Source of the DNA: Clostridium sp.
Lineage (GTDB): Bacteria > Bacillota > Clostridia > Lachnospirales > Lachnospiraceae
Direction: 5' to 3'
NCBI GenBank assembly: GCA_023663815.1
Contig: JAMPGS010000021.1
Location: 1 to 35,603 of the forward strand
DNA: 35,603 bases
Each line of letters begins with the position of its first letter. The stretch's first letter is position 1. Positions 30,527 through 35,603 of this stretch are shown here, piece after piece. The position numbers were made by a program, and so were the translations under genes. The notes beneath the pieces were generated by a model. It saw nothing but the letters and a program-made list of their open reading frames with translations. It did no database searches and was not told the DNA's origin.

Positions 30527-31100
30527 CGTGAGATTGTTTAAAAGCGCATATATGGACTATCAGGCGGCCAAAACAATTTTCCAGACCCCTTACAATGCAA
30601 GGAATTGCGCTGAAGCGCAAGCAGGTCATCAATTTCCCGATGGGAAATTGGTGACATGTGACGAGATGTTCTTCAATAATTCAGCGTATCACTTGCAGCA
30701 ATGCGTTGAGAAAGTGATGAAAGGCGCGTTAGAATGTGTCGGGGTGACGGTTCCGAATACTCATCGGATTGCAAAGCTGCTGCAGATGGTTTGCCATAAC
30801 GGCGCAAACCTGATTGTCACGGAATGGATTGACGAGCACGCGGAGATGCTTAGCCAGTGGGAAGTTGAAAGCCGCTACGATATGGATTTTGTGGTGGAGA
30901 AAAGAAAACTGGAACGGGCCCTTGCGGAGATTGAAAAATTTTTGCAGGTGAACGGGATAACGGATAAGCTGCGGGAGGAGCTGCAGGACGGACAAGCGCG
31001 GGAAAAAATATTGTCTTTTTTGCCGGAAAATAAAAGGGAGTGCAGCGATTTTGATTTAAATTGCTACTATATTATGTTCGAAAAACGATTACAAAAATGA
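30519..31100 (+). CDS. HEPN domain protein (HepT-like partner of MNT)
   Basis: 193 residues, all-helical. The HEPN core is SAYHLQQCVEKVMKGALECVG followed by THRIAKLLQMV and the closing ESRYDMDFVVEKRKLERALAEIEKFL. I do not see the R-x(4-6)-H RNase motif in the usual place; SRYDMDF has the arginine and a tyrosine but no histidine, so it may be a non-nuclease HEPN or an inactive toxin. Between helix 1 and the core there is an extra stretch of about 25 residues (NARNCAEAQAGHQFPDGKL and on) coded by a strong palindrome. ATG 30519 follows AAAGGAG and overlaps the MNT stop. A C-terminal extension of about 45 residues is also present. Confidence 0.82.
   Translation: MCDVRLFKSAYMDYQAAKTIFQTPYNARNCAEAQAGHQFPDGKLVTCDEMFFNNSAYHLQQCVEKVMKGALECVGVTVPNTHRIAKLLQMVCHNGANLIVTEWIDEHAEMLSQWEVESRYDMDFVVEKRKLERALAEIEKFLQVNGITDKLREELQDGQAREKILSFLPENKRECSDFDLNCYYIMFEKRLQK
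30605..30655. repeat. Two hairpins inside the HEPN coding region
   Basis: TTGCGC (30605-30610) pairs with GCGCAA (30615-30620). GTCATCAATTTCCC (30625-30638) pairs over 14 bp with GGGAAATTGGTGAC (30642-30655) around a 3-nt loop, with one T-G wobble. They code for the extra residues between HEPN helix 1 and the core, keeping the frame. Confidence 0.65.
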
Positions 31101-31190
31101 CTATAAAAACCTAAAGACGGCTATAAAGACCTAAAAACAACTACAACCTTATAACGACTACAACCTAAAAACAACTACAACCTAATAAAC
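31093..31190. repeat. Degenerate array after the HEPN gene
   Basis: Units of 17-20 nt built on CTA(T/C)AA...CCT. 31093-31112 and 31113-31132 align without gaps and differ by four transitions. Later copies (AACTACAACCT) have lost three bases and include a few transversions. The array starts at the end of the HEPN gene and runs to the ribosome site of the esterase gene. Confidence 0.75.
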
Positions 31191-31201
31191 GGAGGCCAGC
31201 T

Positions 31202-32284
31202 ATGAATAAGTGGAACAACTATGATAAAGAAAGAGAACGCCTTGTGGAGCCAATCTGCGACGAGCTGCAGTACTGCGGCAGGGTTGACGATGAGAACCCG
31301 GACGCGCCGGTGTTCACCATGCCGGGCAGCTTTGTGAGGATGGCTTTTACGGGCTCTTCCTATGTGAAAGCGGTGGTAATCAATAAGCGGTATTACCATC
31401 GGTCCTTTGTGGGAGCGCTTTTGGACGATACCCAGAGCAAGGTAGAAATTGAAAAGGACGGGGAGCCGGTGGTGCTGACCTTGGCCGAGGATTTGGACAA
31501 GGGCGCGGAGCACATGATTACTTTTTTTAAAAGGATGGACAACAGCCATGAGTACGCTTTCTTGGGCTTTCTCTTGGAGTATGGGGCAAATGTGGTAAAG
31601 GCCCGCCCGCTGCCCAGAAAGAAAATAGAGTTTTACGGGGATTCCGTGACGGCCGGGGAGGTGGCCGAGGCTTTGGATTATTGCGGGAAGGAGGACCCGG
31701 AGAACGACGGGGAGTTTTCCAACGCTTATTTTTCTTACGCATGGGCGACGGCCCGGCTGCTCCATGCAAGGGCGCACATTGTGGCGCAGGGGGGGATTGC
31801 CCTTTGCGACGGAAGCGGCTATTTTATGGACGGGCAGACGGGAATGGAGAGTTGCTACAAAAAAGTGCGTTTTTATGAGAAGGAAGGAAAACGCGGGGAT
31901 TGGAATTTTAACCGCTATACCCCTCATGTGGTGGTGATTGCCATCGGGCAAAATGATGCATGGCCGGAGGATATCATGGAGGACGAGCGTGGGGAAAAGG
32001 CGCGGGAATGGCGGCGCAAATATAAGGAATGGGTGCTTTCCATAAGGGAATTGTACCCGAAAGCATGGATTGTGCTGGCAACCACCATTTTGCACCATAA
32101 TGCAGGGTGGGACAGAGGCATTGGGAAAGCGTGCGCGGAATTAAACGATTCAAAAATCGTGCATTTCTTGTATCAGGAAAACGGGCGGGGCACGCCGGGG
32201 CACATAAGAGTGCAGGAGGCCATGAAGATGGCGCTGGAACTTTCTGGATTTATCAATGGGCTTGGGAGCGACGTCTGGGAGTGA
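31202..32284 (+). CDS. SGNH/GDSL hydrolase, CE2-like carbohydrate esterase
   Basis: 360 residues with two domains: an N-terminal jelly-roll-like domain (residues 20-135; FVRMAFTGSSYVKAVVI ... VEIEKDGEPVVLTLAEDL) and a C-terminal SGNH esterase. IEFYGDSVTAGE holds nucleophile Ser148 in block I, VVVIAIGQNDAW is block III, and GHIRVQEA gives the catalytic histidine of block V. This order matches carbohydrate esterase family 2, which removes acetyl groups from plant polysaccharides; here there is no signal peptide, so the enzyme would act on imported acetylated oligosaccharides. ATG 31202 follows ACGGAGGCCAGCT. It appears to be a single gene between a repeat array and a strong terminator. Confidence 0.87.
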   Translation: MNKWNNYDKERERLVEPICDELQYCGRVDDENPDAPVFTMPGSFVRMAFTGSSYVKAVVINKRYYHRSFVGALLDDTQSKVEIEKDGEPVVLTLAEDLDKGAEHMITFFKRMDNSHEYAFLGFLLEYGANVVKARPLPRKKIEFYGDSVTAGEVAEALDYCGKEDPENDGEFSNAYFSYAWATARLLHARAHIVAQGGIALCDGSGYFMDGQTGMESCYKKVRFYEKEGKRGDWNFNRYTPHVVVIAIGQNDAWPEDIMEDERGEKAREWRRKYKEWVLSIRELYPKAWIVLATTILHHNAGWDRGIGKACAELNDSKIVHFLYQENGRGTPGHIRVQEAMKMALELSGFINGLGSDVWE

Positions 32285-32401
32285 TACGCCGCAGATGTAT
32301 CAAAGATAAGTATAGATATCTCATTGAAGCATCATAAATAATCACGGGCGGACCGCTGAAAACACGGGAAATACCGCTTTTTACAATATCAGAAAAGCTA
32401 G

Positions 32402-32448
32402 AAAAAAACGCGACGCATACTACTTTGTGCAAACTTCGCGTTTTTTTT
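32402..32448. terminator. Strong bidirectional-type intrinsic terminator
   Basis: AAAAAAACGCGA (32402-32413) pairs perfectly with TCGCGTTTTTTT (32436-32447), 12 bp, with GCATA/TGTGC pairing inside the loop, then a long T-run. Ends the esterase transcript and insulates the transporter operon. Confidence 0.85.
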
Positions 32449-32466
32449 GTTTTTTTTATTTTTTGC

Positions 32467-32495
32467 TTGTGCTTTTTGTACAAATATGTTAGTAT
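32467..32495 (+). promoter_or_regulatory. Promoter of the peptide transporter operon
   Basis: TTGTGC (32467-32472) and TAGTAT (32490-32495) with a 17-nt spacer, 77 nt before the binding-protein start. Confidence 0.55.
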
Positions 32496-32571
32496 AGGAG
32501 AAACAGGAAAATAAGTCAGCTTAGAGATTGACGTTTATTTTCCACCAAAAAAACAGGAGGTATAAAAAGTT

Positions 32572-34488
32572 ATGAAATCACGCAGTAAAAGACTGGTTGC
32601 TTTATTTGCAACCTTGGCTATGACGGCATCATTGCTTGCGGGCTGTGGCGGCGGCTCCGAACCGGCAACAAGTGATGCATCGGCCACAACCGACGACGCG
32701 GCAGCAGCTACGGACGACACAGCGGCTACCGACGACGCAGCAGCAACAGACGATGCGGCGGCAGACACAGCATCCGCAGGCGACACCACCAGCACACCGA
32801 GAAACGAGACATTGTATTTTGCAGGACAGCAGTGGGGCACCATCAACGACTGGAACCCTTTTTCAACAAACTCCAACAATGCAATGTGTATTCAGCAGAA
32901 GGATTCTTCCCGTACATTGATTTACGAGACGCTCTTCATGTACAATCTGTTAGACGGACAGCTTTATCCCTTGCTTGCTACAGATTGGTCTTGGGACGAC
33001 GATGCGCTTACCAGCATGACCGTTAAGATGAATCCCGACGCTCACTGGAGCGATGGCACAGCTCTCACGGCAAACGATGTTGCTTATACGTGGGATTGCA
33101 ATGTAAAGTATGAGTCTTCTCTTGGTCTGGATTTTTCTAATTATGTAGAATCTATCACAGCAACAGACGATACGACTTTAGCTATTGTGTCTAAATTAAA
33201 TGATGAGGGGAACCCGGTGAATCCTCTGAAGGTTCAGCAGCTTCTTCAGCAGATGTTCATTATGCAGCAGGCATATCTTGAGACGGTTGAGACAAGAAAC
33301 GATTCCGATAAGGAAGCTGTAAAACTTGATAAGATGGAAGACCTTGTTGCTTCTGGCCCTTATATGCCTTTCTTTGACGACGATCAGAAGGTTGTATTTA
33401 TCAGGGACGAGAATTACTGGGGGCAGGCTGCTTCCATGTGGGGCAAACTCCCTGCACCTAAGTACATTGCCCATGTTATCTACGCTGATAACAACGCAGG
33501 TCAGGTTGCATTAGAGGCGGGTGATGTTGACGTTTGCCAGCAGTTCACAACCGACGTGCAGAAGCTTTGGGAGGAGAAGAACCTTCCTATCACTACATAC
33601 ATCGACGAGCCTCCTTATGGACAGTGCGCTACCATGCCTTCCTGCTGGATGAACGTTGAGAAGCCCGGATTAGACCAAGTGGAAGTAAGAAAAGCAATCG
33701 CTATGGCGACTGATTACGACCAGATTATTGCATCCGCTATGTCCAATCAGTCTCCTACCTTCACGCAGGTTCCCCGTTCTACCATGAACCCGACGGACGG
33801 CGAGCAGGCTCTGTACGACCATGACGCGGTAAAAGATTTACAGTTTGCAGGAAACGATATCGACGGCGCAATCGCCCTTCTTGACGAAGCAGGCATCGTT
33901 GACAGCGACGGCGATGGCATCCGCGAGTACAATGGAACGCCTCTTTCCTTCAAGGCTGAGTGTCCTGATGGATGGACAGATTGGATGGCCTCCCTTGAAA
34001 TCGTTGCATCTTCCGCTAAGAAGATTGGCATTGATATCCAGACAACGTTCCCGGATACTAACACATTCTATGATGATATTACAACAGGCAATTTTGAAAT
34101 TTGTATGAACTCTCCTTCAGGCGGTTCCATCACGAACCCTTGGGGACGCTGTATGCAGTTCTTGAGCAGCACGTATGCTGATTTAACAGTAAACTGGAGC
34201 GGTAATTGGAGCAAATATAGAAACGATGAAGCAGACGAAATTCTTGCAAAGATTCCCCTTGAGACAGACGAAGCTGTTCTGAAAGAATACTACACAAGAT
34301 TGAACGAGATTTATCTGACAGACGTTCCTAACTTTGCTCTTATGTACAGACCGGAATTGTTCTACATTGTAAACGAATCCGTATGGACCGGATATCCGAT
34401 GAAGGACGACGGAAGCAACATTCCTCCTACCGATTGTACAGACGGTTATGGAATCGCAGCTCTTTACAATTTAACATTAGTTGAATAG
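32572..34488 (+). CDS. Oligopeptide/dipeptide ABC transporter substrate-binding lipoprotein
   Basis: 638-residue extracellular binding protein of family 5 (OppA/DppA type). A lipoprotein signal ends in LLAGC with lipidated Cys25. Residues 26-75 are a flexible Asp/Ala/Thr linker with repeated ATTDD/ATDDA blocks. The mature domain follows: ETLYFAGQQWGTINDWNPF, the SBP_bac_5 motif AHWSDGTALTANDVAYTW, and VRKAIAMATDYDQII, through to a C-terminal NEIYLTDVPNFALMYRPELF. Some family members bind sugars or metals rather than peptides, so the ligand is open. ATG 32572 follows ACAGGAGGTATAAAAAGTT. It leads an operon; a hairpin terminator between it and the permease would make it the most abundant product, as is usual for binding proteins. 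Confidence 0.94.
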   Translation: MKSRSKRLVALFATLAMTASLLAGCGGGSEPATSDASATTDDAAAATDDTAATDDAAATDDAAADTASAGDTTSTPRNETLYFAGQQWGTINDWNPFSTNSNNAMCIQQKDSSRTLIYETLFMYNLLDGQLYPLLATDWSWDDDALTSMTVKMNPDAHWSDGTALTANDVAYTWDCNVKYESSLGLDFSNYVESITATDDTTLAIVSKLNDEGNPVNPLKVQQLLQQMFIMQQAYLETVETRNDSDKEAVKLDKMEDLVASGPYMPFFDDDQKVVFIRDENYWGQAASMWGKLPAPKYIAHVIYADNNAGQVALEAGDVDVCQQFTTDVQKLWEEKNLPITTYIDEPPYGQCATMPSCWMNVEKPGLDQVEVRKAIAMATDYDQIIASAMSNQSPTFTQVPRSTMNPTDGEQALYDHDAVKDLQFAGNDIDGAIALLDEAGIVDSDGDGIREYNGTPLSFKAECPDGWTDWMASLEIVASSAKKIGIDIQTTFPDTNTFYDDITTGNFEICMNSPSGGSITNPWGRCMQFLSSTYADLTVNWSGNWSKYRNDEADEILAKIPLETDEAVLKEYYTRLNEIYLTDVPNFALMYRPELFYIVNESVWTGYPMKDDGSNIPPTDCTDGYGIAALYNLTLVE

Positions 34489-34566
34489 GATTAAATAAGA
34501 CAGCGGCTAAAGTTGTCTATCGAATTAATGCAGCAAAGCTGTATAATAAAAAATCCTTGAAAAAGT

Positions 34567-34599
34567 CGGGCGGGGCTTAGGCTTTCCGCCCGGTTTTTT
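34567..34599 (+). terminator. Intercistronic terminator between binding protein and permease
   Basis: CGGGCGG (34567-34573) pairs with CCGCCCG (34586-34592), followed by six T. Partial readthrough here would give the usual excess of binding protein over permease. Confidence 0.8.
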
Positions 34600-34625
34600 A
34601 AACAAGGGGATTGGGGTGAGAGTAT

Positions 34626-35603
34626 TTGAAGGGATTTAAAAAATATTACGGTCAGAAAATCGTATGGTATCTGATTACGTTATTATTTGCAATCGTACTG
34701 AATTTCGTACTGCCAAGGCTGATGCCCGGCGACCCTGTGGCGAGTATTGCGGCGGGCTCCGTATCCGGTATGACAGATGCTACGGCAATTCAGAAGGTAT
34801 TAAACGACTATGCAGAAAAATTTGGCATCAATGAGCCCATGATTGTGCAGTTCGGTATTTGGGCTAAAAATGCTATCCGCGGCGATTTTGGCGTTTCTTT
34901 TGGCCAGTATCCCAGAACGGTAGCGGATATTATAAAGTCCTCTGTAGGATGGACGTTGGCTCTGCAGCTTCCGGCCATTGTTGTGGGCTGGATTCTTGGC
35001 AATCTCCTTGGAGCTGTGGCGGCTTACATAAAAGGAGCCTTTGACAAGGTTATCCTTCCGGTGTTTATGTTTATCAGCAACTTCCCTGCTTTTGGTATGG
35101 CTATTATTTTGTTGACGGTATTTGGTATCAATTTAAAGTGGTTCCCTACCAGCGGCGGTTATGGCTTTGATTTGATTCCCAATGCAAGCTGGGAGTTTGT
35201 CCGCTCGGTAATTTCCCATTATCAGCTTCCTTTCTGGTCAATCGTTTTGATTACCATTGGCGGTCAGGCAATCGGTATGCGTTCCATGGCGATTTACGAG
35301 TTGAACGCGGATTATGTGAAGTACAGCCGTTTTCTTGGAATCAAGGACAGAAAAATTGTCGGTTACGTGTTCAGAAACGCAATGCTTCCTCAGATTACCG
35401 GTTTGGCAATGAGCCTTGGAACCATGATGGGCGGCGCGCTGGTTGCGGAAATTATCTTTAGTTATCCCGGTATTGGTTCTACCCTGATGACGGCGGTTAG
35501 AGGGCAGGATTATCCGTTGATTTCCGCCTGTACCTTGATTATCACAATCATGGTGCTTTTGGCGAACCTGTTCGTGGAACTTATTTACGGTGTTATTGAC
35601 CCT
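34626..35603 (+). CDS. Peptide ABC transporter permease (OppB/DppB type), 3' end outside the window
   Basis: 326 codons in frame to the window edge. The first helix ([28 protein letters not shown]) carries the RLMPGDP motif of OppB/DppB permeases. Further helices and the EAA loop follow ([45 protein letters not shown]), which contacts the ATPases, then [19 protein letters not shown]. The last visible residues, YGVIDP, match the usual end of the family, so only about ten codons are missing. The start is TTG 34626: GGGGTGAG sits 5 nt upstream and the nearby GTG 34617 runs into a stop after seven codons. Second gene of the transporter operon; a second permease and ATPases should follow outside the window. 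Confidence 0.93.
   Translation, partial: MKGFKKYYGQKIVWYLITLLFAIVLNFVLPRLMPGDPVASIAAGSVSGMTDATAIQKVLNDYAEKFGINEPMIVQFGIWAKNAIRGDFGVSFGQYPRTVADIIKSSVGWTLALQLPAIVVGWILGNLLGAVAAYIKGAFDKVILPVFMFISNFPAFGMAIILLTVFGINLKWFPTSGGYGFDLIPNASWEFVRSVISHYQLPFWSIVLITIGGQAIGMRSMAIYELNADYVKYSRFLGIKDRKIVGYVFRNAMLPQITGLAMSLGTMMGGALVAEIIFSYPGIGSTLMTAVRGQDYPLISACTLIITIMVLLANLFVELIYGVIDP

Noticed and set aside
5717-31190. Diversity-generating retroelement as the source of patterned changes
   Set aside because: No reverse transcriptase gene in the window, changes are of all four transition types rather than adenine-specific, and they lie in spacers rather than in a variable repeat of a ligand-binding gene.
31175-32098. 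307-codon minus-strand frame over the esterase gene
   Set aside because: Shadow of a well-supported SGNH gene on the plus strand; no ribosome site and no family.

Overview
The window looks like a chromosomal segment of an anaerobic gut-type Clostridia, most likely a Lachnospiraceae. I infer this from the mid-range GC content, the strong AGGAGG-type ribosome sites, and gene content typical of that family: several large serine recombinases, a MATE pump, a DUF5722 glycosidase-like lipoprotein or exoprotein, a feoA-feoA-feoB-Cys-rich cluster beside a DtxR-type regulator, a CE2-like SGNH esterase, and an Opp/Dpp-type peptide ABC transporter. No rRNA, tRNA or CRISPR array was seen.

Layout. 1-10.3 kb is an accessory stretch with three large serine recombinase genes in three states. 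The first runs off the left edge. The second is cut short before its zinc ribbon. The third is full length but carries two odd in-frame inserts. Between them lie a MATE efflux gene, a translationally coupled pair of paralogous alpha/beta hydrolases, a 55-codon membrane ORF that looks like a truncated gene, a DUF6796-like membrane protein and a CPBP protease. 10.3-15.4 kb holds a ThuA-like gene on the minus strand, a 3' fragment of a SpoIID/peptidoglycan-binding gene, a secreted DUF5722 protein and a membrane-anchored DUF885 peptidase-like protein. 15.4-20.3 kb has an IS-like remnant, a 133-nt hairpin, a repeat array, then carA-carB for carbamoyl phosphate. 20.8-23.8 kb is a compact plus-strand run: Rpn-type nuclease, an unknown protein, a LysR regulator and a HAD phosphatase. 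23.9-29.2 kb holds the iron region: a minus-strand DtxR-type regulator, monoglyceride-lipase-like hydrolase and small membrane protein, divergent from feoA-feoA-feoB and a Cys-rich FeoB-associated peptide. 29.4-31.1 kb is a toxin-antitoxin-like island (DUF4160/DUF2442, a GNAT-like head fragment, MNT nucleotidyltransferase and HEPN). 31.2-35.6 kb has the SGNH esterase and the start of a peptide ABC transporter operon that runs off the right edge.

The most unusual signal lies in the spacers. Many intergenic gaps contain short degenerate tandem duplications (13-40 nt units) whose sequence differs from gap to gap. In the gap-free unit pairs I aligned by eye in seven spacers, I counted 47 substitutions and every one is a transition, so the purine/pyrimidine pattern of the units is kept. 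A weaker array at 5928-6030 is mixed (about 8 transitions, 3 transversions). Two arrays start in the 3' arm of a hairpin. Two genes (the third recombinase and the HEPN gene) also seem to carry in-frame, strongly palindromic inserts. Together these suggest local duplication or insertion followed by transition-dominated mutation, as expected of a mismatch-repair-deficient history or of selection on the R/Y pattern. This is inference and needs genome-wide measurement.
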